Source of the DNA: Lachnospiraceae bacterium
Lineage (GTDB): Bacteria > Bacillota > Clostridia > Lachnospirales > Lachnospiraceae
DNA: 37,812 bases
Direction: 5' to 3'
NCBI GenBank assembly: GCA_022510525.1
Contig: JAFLTH010000024.1
Location: 1 to 37,812 of the forward strand
The position numbers were made by a program, and so were the translations under genes. Shown here piece after piece: positions 1-8,385 of this stretch (positions are counted from its first letter, which is position 1; each line of letters opens with the position of its first letter). The notes under the pieces are model-generated. The model was not told the origin of the DNA and ran no database searches. It saw only the letters and a program-made list of their open reading frames with translations.

Positions 1-184
1 TGTGGCACAGATCATTGCCGTGGCAGATACTTTTGATGCTATGCATTCCACAAGATCATACCGCAAGAAAATGAAAATGGAGGATATTGTAGCAGAGCTG
101 AAACGGGTAGCGGGATCCCAGTTGAGTGAGAAATATGTGCAGGTGCTGCTGGCGTTGATTGAAGAAGGGAAAATGGAAGAGTGA
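1..184 (+). CDS. HD-GYP domain protein, C-terminal fragment (5' end outside window)
   Basis: Only the last 60 or so residues are present; the gene runs in from the left edge. The visible peptide carries the run IIAVADTFDAM followed by S-T-R-x-Y-R, the typical end of an HD-GYP domain. This family usually hydrolyses cyclic di-GMP, though some members cleave other cyclic dinucleotides. The tail LKRVAGSQ, then a short helix, fits the C-terminus of such a domain, so no other domain follows it. The catalytic HD and GYP motifs lie upstream of the window and cannot be checked. The gene ends just before a strong hairpin at 217-240. Confidence 0.8.
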   Translation, partial: VAQIIAVADTFDAMHSTRSYRKKMKMEDIVAELKRVAGSQLSEKYVQVLLALIEEGKMEE

Positions 185-216
185 GAAATTATCAAAGCAG
201 TCATACATTCTAATAA

Positions 217-240
217 ACCCCGGAGAGAACTCTCCGGGGT
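217..240. terminator. Bidirectional intrinsic terminator between HD-GYP gene and cotJC
   Basis: A 10-bp perfect stem (ACCCCGGAGA paired with TCTCCGGGGT) closes a 4-nt loop (GAAC). It lies between two convergent genes. T-rich flanks occur on both sides but are weak on the plus strand (catttcat), so termination may be more efficient for the minus-strand cotJ transcript, where the tail reads tttatta. Confidence 0.8.
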
Positions 241-271
241 CATTTCATACCATATCCTAATTCGCTTTATA

Positions 272-880
272 TTATGACGGGCAATTACAATCAAACCCAG
301 GATTGCAAGCATAGAAGTTTTTCTCATTAAGCCTATCCTGAACGATTCTTAAGGCTTCACCGAACCTCTGGAAGTGCACGATTTCTCTCTGACGCAGGAA
401 TTTAATCGGTTCGCAGATTTCCTGGTCATGGATAAGTCTCAGAATATTGTCATATGTGGTTCTTGCCTTCTGTTCAGCAGCCATATCTTCCACCAAATCA
501 GTAATTATATCACCTTTAGATTGGAATTCGCAAGCGTTAAACGGTACACCGCCGGCAGCCTGGGGCCATATGCCTACGGTGTGGTCAACATAATAGTTGG
601 CAAAACCGGATTCTTCGATTTCTTTCATTGACAGGTCCTTAGTAAGCTGGTGAACGATGGTTGCAACCATTTCAAGGTGTGCAAGTTCTTCGGTACCGAT
701 GTCGGTCAATATGCTTGCAACCTCTCTATAAGGAGCTGCATAACGCTGTGACAGGTATCTCATGGACGCGCCCATTTCTCCGTCAGGTCCGCCGTACTGG
801 CTGATGATTACTTGGGCCAGTTTAGCGTTAGGGGTGGTGATGTTTACCGGAAATTGTAATCTTTTTTCATAACTCCACAT
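272..880 (-). CDS. cotJC: Spore coat protein CotJC, manganese-catalase family
   Basis: The product is 202 residues. It begins MWSYEKRLQFPV and continues with QYGGPDGEMGASMRYLSQRY, closely matching CotJC of Bacillus as I remember it. The family is a ferritin-like four-helix bundle related to dimanganese catalases. Visible candidate metal ligands include the Glu in GEMGAS, the E-E-x-x-H of GTEELAHLE, the Glu in EDMAAEQKA and the Glu/His of REIVHFQRF. It is a coat or outer-spore protein, possibly with catalase activity. The start was chosen at 880 because an AGGAGG lies just upstream and the ATG overlaps the cotJB stop as TAATG. The C-terminus is short and Cys-rich (CNPGFDCNC). It is the last gene of the cotJ operon. 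Confidence 0.93.
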   Translation of the reverse strand: MWSYEKRLQFPVNITTPNAKLAQVIISQYGGPDGEMGASMRYLSQRYAAPYREVASILTDIGTEELAHLEMVATIVHQLTKDLSMKEIEESGFANYYVDHTVGIWPQAAGGVPFNACEFQSKGDIITDLVEDMAAEQKARTTYDNILRLIHDQEICEPIKFLRQREIVHFQRFGEALRIVQDRLNEKNFYACNPGFDCNCPS

Positions 881-1155
881 TAATTGCAGCCTCCTTCCCA
901 TGGCATAGGTGTTGTTGCCCAGGTCCATTCATTACAGGAAGATGCATCGGCGGTAGCAATTGTAAGCGGACTGAATTTGGATGCGTATTCGCGTAATGCC
1001 TGATTTTTCATTTTAACGTTGCGTTTTAAATAGTCTACGGCTTCCGTATCATTTGGATGGGTGTCAAGGTATTCTGTCATTTCAACTATTACGAAATCAA
1101 TGACACTGATGTCGTGAAGCAGTTTTTCCTGCTCATTATTATAATTTTTACTCAA
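880..1155 (-). CDS. cotJB: Spore coat protein CotJB
   Basis: This small acidic protein of about 91 residues has the CotJB signature: IDFVIVEMTEYLDTHPNDTEA, and an aromatic/Pro-rich C-terminus (WTWATTPMPWEG). In Bacillus, CotJB is needed with CotJA for spore incorporation of CotJC. An ATG exists at 1164, but it is fused to the SD AAGGAG with no spacing. A TTG at 1155 lies about 9 nt beyond the SD and overlaps the cotJA stop as TTGA, so I take TTG as the start. The stop overlaps the cotJC ATG. This implies translational coupling through the whole operon. Confidence 0.9.
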   Translation of the reverse strand: MSKNYNNEQEKLLHDISVIDFVIVEMTEYLDTHPNDTEAVDYLKRNVKMKNQALREYASKFSPLTIATADASSCNEWTWATTPMPWEGGCN

Positions 1156-1334
1156 TTGCAGCATCTCCTTCCTGTAAACGGTTTATCTAATTCCGGAAAT
1201 ATAGTACCATTCCGGAAGCCCTCATCTAAGTCTTCATAGATGTGGGTCAGGCGCTGCCATGGAACATATGCCATGGCAATAGGGAATCTGTCAAAATCTT
1301 CTTTATAGTTGTAATCCCTCATGTTCATAAACAT
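1152..1334 (-). CDS. cotJA: Spore coat associated protein CotJA
   Basis: The 60-residue product contains the run MAYVPWQRLTHIYED, then FRNGTIFPELDKPFTG. This matches the CotJA pattern of a short protein with P-W-Q and G-T-x-x-P-x-L-x-x-P-x. It is the first gene of cotJA-cotJB-cotJC, whose products are assembled into the spore coat of sporulating Firmicutes. A GGAGAAAGGA precedes the ATG at 1334; a second in-frame ATG at 1328 is also possible. In Bacillus the operon is transcribed by the mother-cell factor SigE. The 5' region here is very AT-rich and I could not assign a convincing promoter. Confidence 0.88.
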   Translation of the reverse strand: MFMNMRDYNYKEDFDRFPIAMAYVPWQRLTHIYEDLDEGFRNGTIFPELDKPFTGRRCCN

Positions 1335-1502
1335 TTCCTTTCTCCATTAAACTGATTTTTGATAAAAAATTTGATATTTAGATTTTTTATTGAAAAATTA
1401 GTCATAAGATTAATAATGATTTTAATATTATAGTATGATATAATAATTTTCATGTGTTAAAAAATGTAAATTTTTGGTGTTTAGGACACATTTTTTTCAC
1501 AA

Positions 1503-1531
1503 TTTAGAAAAATTATTTACACAAATATTAT
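1503..1531 (+). promoter_or_regulatory. Possible SigA-type promoter for the ABC/GldG operon
   Basis: TTTAGA (1503-1508) and TATTAT (1526-1531) are separated by 17 bp in the 240-bp gap between divergent cotJA and the ABC ATPase gene. They match the consensus at 4 of 6 and 5 of 6 positions. The region is so AT-rich that chance matches are likely. Confidence 0.3.
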
Positions 1532-1577
1532 ATACAGTAGAACAGGTGTTAAGGTGTACCGAAAGGGGGCATTTACA

Positions 1578-2591
1578 TTGATAAAAGTAGAAAATCTTGT
1601 AAAAAAATACGGAAGTCATATAGCTATAGACAATCTGTCTTTTGAGGTTGAAAAAGGGCAGATTTACGGTTTTCTTGGACCAAACGGAGCCGGTAAATCC
1701 ACAACTATGAACATTATGACCGGTTATCTGGCGGCCAGTGACGGTATGGTGGAGATTAATGGACATGATATTCTGACAGAGCCGGAAGAGGCTAAAAAAT
1801 GTATAGGTTATCTACCGGAACTGCCTCCTTTATATCCTGATATGACTGTAATAGAATATCTGCGTTTTGTTGCGGAATTGAAAAGGGTTTCTAAATCCGA
1901 AAGAAGCGGACAGATTAATGAAATTATGGGAATGGTGGAGATAGAAGATGTAAGTGAGAGGCTTATTAAAAATCTGTCTAAAGGTTATAAACAGAGGGTT
2001 GGACTGGCTCAGGCTATTATCGGTTATCCTGATGTCATAATTTTGGATGAGCCTATGGTCGGACTGGACCCGAAGCAGATCATTGAGATAAGGGAACTCA
2101 TTAAAAAGCTTTCAAAGAATCATACAATTATTTTGAGTTCACATATATTATCGGAAATCAGTACAGTTTGTGACTATATTATGATAATATCAAAAGGAAA
2201 ACTCGTCGCAAGTGATACTCCGGAAGGCCTGCAGAAGCTTATGAAGAAATCTACAGAGATAGAATTGACTGCATTTGGTGATACGGACAAGGCTGCGGAG
2301 ATTCTTTCGGAAATAGAGAATATACAGTCGTATTCCTTTGAAGATGCTTCGGAAGAAAATAGTATTAAAGTAAGGATATTGACTGAGGATAATATGGATA
2401 TAAGAAAAGAACTGTCTGTTGCATTTACAAGTAATGATATGCCGGTGCTTTCTATGAATAAAGTGGAGAAGTCATTGGAGGATATTTTCCTGCAGCTTAC
2501 CGAGACGGTGGATGAAGATTCTGATGTTGATGAGGAAATGATTGAATCTGAAGAAATAACTGAAAATACCGAGTCAAAGGAGGAAGAATAA
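1578..2591 (+). CDS. ABC-2 type transporter ATP-binding protein (GldA-like)
   Basis: This ATPase energises the membrane protein encoded next. With the start below, Walker A is GPNGAGKST at about residues 34-42. It is followed by the signature LSKGYKQRVGLAQA, Walker B VIILDEPMVGLDP and the H-loop SSH. The nucleotide-binding domain fills the first 220 or so residues. A C-terminal domain of about 115 residues follows and ends in a very acidic tail (many Glu/Asp). The longest frame opens at 1554. However, an AAAGGGGG at 1561-1568 lies about 8 nt before a TTG at 1578, which gives the usual N-terminus (M)IKVENLVKKYG. The gene is followed after one base by the permease gene, so the two are cotranscribed. 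Confidence 0.9.
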   Translation: MIKVENLVKKYGSHIAIDNLSFEVEKGQIYGFLGPNGAGKSTTMNIMTGYLAASDGMVEINGHDILTEPEEAKKCIGYLPELPPLYPDMTVIEYLRFVAELKRVSKSERSGQINEIMGMVEIEDVSERLIKNLSKGYKQRVGLAQAIIGYPDVIILDEPMVGLDPKQIIEIRELIKKLSKNHTIILSSHILSEISTVCDYIMIISKGKLVASDTPEGLQKLMKKSTEIELTAFGDTDKAAEILSEIENIQSYSFEDASEENSIKVRILTEDNMDIRKELSVAFTSNDMPVLSMNKVEKSLEDIFLQLTETVDEDSDVDEEMIESEEITENTESKEEE

Positions 2592-2592
2592 A

Positions 2593-4701
2593 ATGATAGC
2601 GATTTATAAAAGAGAAGTAAGATCATTTTTTAACTCCTTTATAGGCTGGCTTTTTCTTGCGGCATCAATGTTGATGATGGGGCTTTATTTTACGGTTTAC
2701 AATATCATTTACGGTTATCCGAATATTTCGGCGGTGCTGCAGAGTGTTATATTTTTATTTATGATAGCGATTCCGATTCTCAGTATGCGTATACTGGCAG
2801 AGGACAGGAAGCTGAAAACGGACCAGTTGATACTTACCGCACCTGTAACTATAGGAAAAATAGTAATTGGAAAATATCTTGCACTGCTCAGTATGTTTGC
2901 AATACCGGTAGTTTTTATCGGAATTACGCCAATTATTCTGTCGCTTTACGGAAACTTTCAGATGGGTATATCATATACTGCTTTACTTGGCTTTTTTCTG
3001 TATGGTGCGTTTGCTCTGGCAATCGGGCTTTTTATGTCGTCTCTTACGGAAAGTATTGTAATAGCTGCGGTACTTACCTTTGCGGCACTTTTTCTGGGAT
3101 ATCTTATGCAGGGAATATGCAGCCTGATTTCCCAGACCGGAAATATTTTGACTAAAGCATTAAGCGCCTTTGATATGATTGGCAGATTTGATGAAATGTT
3201 AAGCGGAAGCTTTTATGTGCCTTCTGTTGTGTACTATGTTTCCTTTACACTATTTATGCTGTTTTGCACTACACAGTCCATACAGAAGAGAAGATACAGC
3301 GCATCAAGTAAAGGACTTAAAATAGGTGCCTACAGTACAGGTATGATTGCTATATCCATAGTATTGACTGTATTAGTCAACGTTGTTGTACTGCAGCTTC
3401 CGGAAAATATACTTTCAATTGATGTTACTTCAGACAAACTTTATACGCTTACGGATGATACCAAGGACTTTGTATCCGGTCTGAATGATGATGTTACTAT
3501 CTATGTACTTGCGAACGAAGAGTATAAGGATGGAAATCTGGATAAGACGATTGGAATAATAAAAAGCCTTTCCTCCCATATAACCGTAAGCTATGTGGAC
3601 CCTTCCGTAAATCCAAGGTTTTACACAAGCTATACCAATACTGCGCCGTCATCTAACAGTCTGATAGTGGTTGGAGCGGAAAGAAGCAGGGTCATAGATT
3701 ATAATGACATCTATGAATATGAGATGGACTATACAAATTACGATTACAAGATTACAGGCTATGACGGAGAAGGTCAGATTACATCGGCTATTGCCTATGT
3801 TACGTCTGACGATATGCCCAAGATTTATATAGTGACTGGGCATAATGAACTGGAACTGGAAGGTATGTATACACAGGCTATAAAGAAAGAAAACATTGAT
3901 TACGAGGAGTTTTCTTTACTGACTATAGATGCTGTACCGGAGGATGCCAAGGCAATTATTTTGAATGCACCTACTACGGATTATTCTGCCGTTGAAGCCA
4001 ATAAGGTGATTGATTATCTGAAAAGGGGCGGGAATGCCATCATTGTCCCTACCTATACTGAGGAGAAACTGACGAATTTTGAAAAGATTCTTGATTTTTA
4101 CGAGGTATCTCTGGTAGATGGGATGATAATTGAGGGGGATATGGGTATGTATTATTCAAATCCGTTTTATATTTTCCCTCAGATCAACGGTGATGAAATT
4201 ACAAACAACATTGTTAATGCAGCAGTTTTCGCCCCGTATGCACAGGGAATTTCATATAGTGAAGACAGTGAAAGCATAGGTTATACGTCACTGCTTCAAT
4301 CCAGTGCCGAGTCATATAGCAAGGTTAATCTTGAAACGTCAACAGACTATGCAAAAGAAAAAGGTGATATTGACGGTCCTTTTACAATTGCATTGAAGGC
4401 TGAAAAGATGTTTGAGGATGGTAATGTTTCCAATGTGGTAATTGTAGCGACTGAAAATCTGTTTACGGAAAGTGCAGATACCCTTGTTCCGGGAAACAAT
4501 GTCAAACTGTTTAGCAGTATCTTAAGTTCGTTGGTGGAGCATGAAAGCTCGGTTTCGATACCCGTTAAGCATTATGATACGACCCAGTTGGTATTTTCGC
4601 AAAGAGTTTGTGTTATTGTAGAAATTATTACCATTATCATTATCCCCTTTATATGCCTTGTCACAGGGTTTGCAATATGGTTTGACAGGAGAAAGAAATA
4701 G
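2593..4701 (+). CDS. ABC-2 permease fused to GldG-like auxiliary domain
   Basis: The 702-residue protein has two parts. Residues 1-235 hold about six hydrophobic segments of an ABC-2 permease (start MIAIYKREVRSFFNSFIGW). After another membrane segment near 245-265, residues 270-660 form a large extracytoplasmic region resembling GldG/ABC_transp_aux proteins (LPENILSIDVTSDKLYTL, then VTIYVLAN). A final transmembrane helix and RRKK close the protein. In Bacteroidetes, GldF and GldG are separate and work with GldA in gliding; here permease and auxiliary domain are one chain. The transported substrate is unknown. The SD is AAGGAGG inside the end of the ATPase gene, with a single base between the genes. 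Confidence 0.85.
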   Translation: MIAIYKREVRSFFNSFIGWLFLAASMLMMGLYFTVYNIIYGYPNISAVLQSVIFLFMIAIPILSMRILAEDRKLKTDQLILTAPVTIGKIVIGKYLALLSMFAIPVVFIGITPIILSLYGNFQMGISYTALLGFFLYGAFALAIGLFMSSLTESIVIAAVLTFAALFLGYLMQGICSLISQTGNILTKALSAFDMIGRFDEMLSGSFYVPSVVYYVSFTLFMLFCTTQSIQKRRYSASSKGLKIGAYSTGMIAISIVLTVLVNVVVLQLPENILSIDVTSDKLYTLTDDTKDFVSGLNDDVTIYVLANEEYKDGNLDKTIGIIKSLSSHITVSYVDPSVNPRFYTSYTNTAPSSNSLIVVGAERSRVIDYNDIYEYEMDYTNYDYKITGYDGEGQITSAIAYVTSDDMPKIYIVTGHNELELEGMYTQAIKKENIDYEEFSLLTIDAVPEDAKAIILNAPTTDYSAVEANKVIDYLKRGGNAIIVPTYTEEKLTNFEKILDFYEVSLVDGMIIEGDMGMYYSNPFYIFPQINGDEITNNIVNAAVFAPYAQGISYSEDSESIGYTSLLQSSAESYSKVNLETSTDYAKEKGDIDGPFTIALKAEKMFEDGNVSNVVIVATENLFTESADTLVPGNNVKLFSSILSSLVEHESSVSIPVKHYDTTQLVFSQRVCVIVEIITIIIIPFICLVTGFAIWFDRRKK

Positions 4702-4738
4702 ATGATACGAATCATTATCGAAAGGGCGTAATATTTAT

Positions 4739-5356
4739 ATGAAAAAACAGAAAGTCCAACTTATAGTTATGCTTGTACTGCTGGTAGTGGCAGCTACAGC
4801 CTTTGTGGGAATAAAAAGCTATAATACAAATAACGAAGATAAAGAAGCGCCGGATACAGAGTCCGAATATACAGTTTGGGATTTGAACTATGATGATGTG
4901 GAAAGTTTTTCGTTTGCCAATGAACAGGGAATTTACCATTTTGAAAGAATAGCTGACGGTGAAAGCAAAAATGCTGAGGATGAAAGTGCTGAAAGTGAAG
5001 ATAGCTGGTCTTATATAGATGATACATCACTTAATCCGGATGCAAATAAGATTTCTTCATTACTTGATAATGTGCTTTTTATTAAGGCACAGTCACGTAT
5101 AGAAGACGTAAGCGACTGGGAGCAGTATGGCTTGGCGGATTGTGACTGGGAGCAGTCGGGATTTTCCGGTTCCGATGCAAGCGTTTCAATCACTATGAAA
5201 GACGGCGAAAATTACAGGCTGTTGTTTGGAGATTATAATGAGATTACCGGGAAATATTACCTGAGCGTGGCAGGAGAGCCGTATATTTATGTGCTGGATT
5301 CCGATATAGGAGCTGAGTTTTTAATAACACCGGATGAACTTACAAGTGACACTTGA
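4739..5356 (+). CDS. DUF4340-type membrane-anchored protein, short form
   Basis: The product is 205 residues. An N-terminal transmembrane anchor (residues about 7-26, VQLIVMLVLLVVAATAFVGI) is followed by an acidic extracytoplasmic region. The latter contains YTVWDLNYDDVESFSF and an I-x-D-x-S-D-W-x-x-Y-G-L motif, which I associate with DUF4340 proteins. Such proteins usually accompany GldF/GldG-type exporters, and this gene lies 37 bp after the GldG fusion. Family members are commonly longer, often with two repeats of the module; only one is visible here. The function is unknown; it is probably an accessory subunit of the exporter. Confidence 0.7.
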   Translation: MKKQKVQLIVMLVLLVVAATAFVGIKSYNTNNEDKEAPDTESEYTVWDLNYDDVESFSFANEQGIYHFERIADGESKNAEDESAESEDSWSYIDDTSLNPDANKISSLLDNVLFIKAQSRIEDVSDWEQYGLADCDWEQSGFSGSDASVSITMKDGENYRLLFGDYNEITGKYYLSVAGEPYIYVLDSDIGAEFLITPDELTSDT

Positions 5357-5426
5357 TTTCATAATAACTTTATGTAAAAATATTATAGTATTACTTACTA
5401 TTAAAAGATGATGATTAGGGGCTCAT

Positions 5427-6905
5427 ATGAGAGGAATAGACACCCAGGTTCGCAAAAACAGACGCCGGATTTTCAAAGAAGTGGCAAATCTGGCCTATAA
5501 TTCTACAAATTTAAAAGACGATATTGAGGCTTTACCATATAAAATAGTAGACTATGATGAGTCGGAGTATCAGAGTATATATAGGGAAAGGTCTATCGTG
5601 CGTGAGCGGCTCCGTCTGGCAATGGGACTTTCGCTCAGACCGGAAAACAGACCTGTCCATCTGACACAAGGACTTGAGGAGAGTAATATATCCGAGAAAT
5701 ATTACGAACCTCCGCTTATGCAGGTTATTCCATCTGCATGTAACGCTTGCCCGGAGAATTGTTATCAGATAACCGATAAGTGTATGGGATGTGTGGCGCA
5801 TCCATGTAGAGAAGTGTGTCCAAAAGATGCCGTTTCCATGAAGAACGGAAAGTCGGTCATAGATCAGGAAAAGTGCATAAAATGCGGAAAATGTAAGGAT
5901 TATTGTCCATATGATGCAATATCTCATCAGGTAAGACCCTGTGCGGGAGTCTGTGGCGTAGATGCCATTCAAAATGACGAAAAAGGAAGGGCCGTAATTG
6001 ACAGCGATTTATGTGTCGCCTGTGGACAATGTATGGTAAATTGCCCGTTTGGAGCCATTGCAGACAAGTCGCAGATTTTTCAGTTGATTCGCTCGCTTCA
6101 GACTGGTGATAAGATAATTGCACAAGTGGCACCGTCGTTTGTTGGACAGTTTGGTTTGGATGTAACACCTGATATGCTGAAAACCGCATTAAAGGAATTG
6201 GGCTTTTATGATGTCTATGAAACGGCATTAGGCGCAGATAAAGGCGCTATATACGAGGCCAAACAATACGTTAATGAAGTGGCTTTGGGTGAGCTGTCGT
6301 TTACACTTACTTCATGCTGTCCATCCTGGGCGGTAATGGCAAAGAAATTATTTCCGGAAACCATAGATAAGATATCCAATACCTTGACGCCAATGGTGGC
6401 AACGGCCAGAATAATTAAACAAGACCATCCCGATGCAAAGGTAGTATTTATCGGTCCCTGTGCATCTAAAAAGCTGGAGGCATCCAGAAGGACGATACGT
6501 TCAGATGTGGACTTTGTGATTACTTTTGAAGAACTTACAGGTATGTTCGAGGCTAGAGGAATCCTGCTTAAAGAAATCAAAGCAATGGATGAGCTTAAAG
6601 GTGCAACGGGTGCGGGTAGAGGATATGGTGTTGCCGGCGGTGTTGCAAGTGCCATTGAAGAATGCATTAATACTTATTATCCTGCTATTAAGGTTAAAAT
6701 AGAACATGCAGAAGGCCTTGCGGAATGTAAAAAGATGCTTATACTTGCAAAGGCGGGTAAGAAGGATGGCTGCCTGATTGAAGGTATGGCGTGCCCGGGC
6801 GGCTGTGTTGCAGGAGCCGGAACTAATATCACAATCCCACAGGCAACTAAAGAAGTAAACGGCTTTAAAGCCGCTGCGGAATTTAGGATACCTGCAAAGA
6901 ATTAA
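5427..6905 (+). CDS. [FeFe]-hydrogenase-like iron-sulfur protein
   Basis: This 492-residue cytoplasmic protein would produce or oxidise H2, exchanging electrons with ferredoxin. Residues 1-100 match nothing I recognise. Residues 105-210 hold ferredoxin-type clusters: C-M-G-C-x4-C-x3-CP, C-I-K-C-G-K-C-x3-CP and C-V-A-C-G-Q-C-x3-CP, with an extra Cys pair (CAGVCG). The H-cluster domain shows TSCCPSW (295-301), GPCASKK (343-349) and MACPGGC (454-460). By analogy with clostridial CpI, C298, C345, C456 and C460 should hold the 4Fe cluster and C297 should relay protons. The second motif has G-P-C rather than the usual M-P-C, which I associate with group B enzymes. No maturase gene (hydE, hydF, hydG) is in the window. 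Confidence 0.85.
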   Translation: MRGIDTQVRKNRRRIFKEVANLAYNSTNLKDDIEALPYKIVDYDESEYQSIYRERSIVRERLRLAMGLSLRPENRPVHLTQGLEESNISEKYYEPPLMQVIPSACNACPENCYQITDKCMGCVAHPCREVCPKDAVSMKNGKSVIDQEKCIKCGKCKDYCPYDAISHQVRPCAGVCGVDAIQNDEKGRAVIDSDLCVACGQCMVNCPFGAIADKSQIFQLIRSLQTGDKIIAQVAPSFVGQFGLDVTPDMLKTALKELGFYDVYETALGADKGAIYEAKQYVNEVALGELSFTLTSCCPSWAVMAKKLFPETIDKISNTLTPMVATARIIKQDHPDAKVVFIGPCASKKLEASRRTIRSDVDFVITFEELTGMFEARGILLKEIKAMDELKGATGAGRGYGVAGGVASAIEECINTYYPAIKVKIEHAEGLAECKKMLILAKAGKKDGCLIEGMACPGGCVAGAGTNITIPQATKEVNGFKAAAEFRIPAKN

Positions 6906-6930
6906 TAAGCAAAGGAGCTAAAGTTTAACA

Positions 6931-8385
6931 ATGCAGAAAATAAGAACAAGATATGCGCCAAGCCCGACAGGACGCATGCATGTGGGCAACTTAAGAACAG
7001 CGCTTTACGCCTATCTGATAACCAAGCACGAAGACGGAGATTTTATCTTAAGGATTGAAGATACCGACCAGGAACGTTATGTAGAGGGTGCGGTTGACAT
7101 AATAAATAGAACTCTTGCCAAAACCGGTCTTATTCCTGACGAAGGTCCCGACAAAGATAAAGGTTTTGGTCCTTATGTGCAGAGTGAGAGACAGGCGCAG
7201 GGAATTTATCTTGACTATGCCAAGAAACTTATCGAAAAAGGAGAGGCTTATTATTGTTTTTGCGATAAGGACAGGCTTGCATCCCTTACAACACAAGTCG
7301 CAGGAAAGGAAATAAATGTGTATGACAAGCACTGTCTGCATTTATCCAAAGAAGAGATTGAAGAGAATCTTAAATCCGGTAAACCCTACGTCATAAGACA
7401 AAACAACCCGACAGAGGGAAAGACTGTATTCAATGACGATATCTATGGTGAAATCAGCGTGGACAATGCAGAGCTAGACGATATGATACTGATTAAATCC
7501 GACGGTTTTCCGACCTATAATTTTGCCAATGTAGTGGATGACCATCTGATGGGCATTACCCATGTGGTAAGGGGAAATGAGTATCTTTCATCATCACCCA
7601 AATATAACCGCTTATATGAGGCTTTTGGCTGGGAAGTGCCTAAATATATCCATTGTCCCCTGATTACGGACGAAGACCATCAGAAGCTGTCCAAGCGCAG
7701 CGGACATTCTTCATATGAGGATTTGATTGAGCAGGGCTTTTTATCGGAAGCTGTTGTCAATTTTGTTGCGCTACTTGGATGGAGCCCTGAAGGAAACGAA
7801 GAGATTTTCACACTGGAACAGCTTATCCGGCAATTTGACTACCGTCATATTTCCAAATCTCCGGCAGTATTCGATTATACTAAGCTTAAATGGATGAACG
7901 GAGAATATATGAAGGCAATGGACTTTGATAAGTTTTATCATATGGCTGAGCCTTATTTGAAAGAAGCACTTACCAAGGGGCAGGATCTTAAAAAGATTGC
8001 CGCTATGGTCAAGACCAGAATAGAAGTTTTTCCGGATATCGCGGAAATGGTGGATTTCTTCGAGGAACTTCCGGAATACGATATAGAAATGTATACACAT
8101 AAAAAAATGAAAACAAGCAGGGAATCTTCCTTAGAGGTGCTTGAAGAACTGCTTCCGGTATTGGAAGAACAGCAGGACTACAGCAATGACACCCTCTATC
8201 AGACACTTACGGACTATGTTGCTAAGAAAGACTGCAAGAACGGCTATGTCATGTGGCCTGTAAGAACTGCAGTATCAGGGAAGCAGATGACACCCGCCGG
8301 CGCAACGGAAATCATGGAAGTGCTGGGCAAAGAGGAATCCCTTGCCAGAATAAGAAAGGGAATAGAGAAATTAAAGAATGCCTGA
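6931..8385 (+). CDS. gltX: Glutamate--tRNA ligase
   Basis: This class I aminoacyl-tRNA synthetase charges tRNA-Glu, and often also tRNA-Gln in bacteria that use the amidotransferase route. The 484-residue length is normal. The HIGH-type motif is within [19 protein letters not shown] (HVGN at 17-20), and the KMSKS-type motif is KLSKR (about 252-256). The linker contains a Cys pair CFC (109-111) and a later C-x-H, a remnant of the usual zinc-binding region. The SD AAAGGAG precedes the ATG. The gap from the hydrogenase gene is 25 bp and the 3' end overlaps the helicase gene by 8 bp. No T-box leader is present or would fit. Confidence 0.95.
   Translation: MQKIRTRYAPSPTGRMHVGNLRTALYAYLITKHEDGDFILRIEDTDQERYVEGAVDIINRTLAKTGLIPDEGPDKDKGFGPYVQSERQAQGIYLDYAKKLIEKGEAYYCFCDKDRLASLTTQVAGKEINVYDKHCLHLSKEEIEENLKSGKPYVIRQNNPTEGKTVFNDDIYGEISVDNAELDDMILIKSDGFPTYNFANVVDDHLMGITHVVRGNEYLSSSPKYNRLYEAFGWEVPKYIHCPLITDEDHQKLSKRSGHSSYEDLIEQGFLSEAVVNFVALLGWSPEGNEEIFTLEQLIRQFDYRHISKSPAVFDYTKLKWMNGEYMKAMDFDKFYHMAEPYLKEALTKGQDLKKIAAMVKTRIEVFPDIAEMVDFFEELPEYDIEMYTHKKMKTSRESSLEVLEELLPVLEEQQDYSNDTLYQTLTDYVAKKDCKNGYVMWPVRTAVSGKQMTPAGATEIMEVLGKEESLARIRKGIEKLKNA

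Noticed and set aside
1430..1437. CATACTAT on the minus strand as a SigE -10 box for cotJA
   Set aside because: It fits the -10 pattern at most positions, but no acceptable -35 lies 13-16 bp upstream and the region is extremely AT-rich.
2174..2626. 150-codon Ser/Ile-rich minus-strand frame
   Set aside because: It is antisense to the acidic tail of the ABC ATPase gene; the Ser-rich translation is what Glu/Asp codons give on the opposite strand. No SD.
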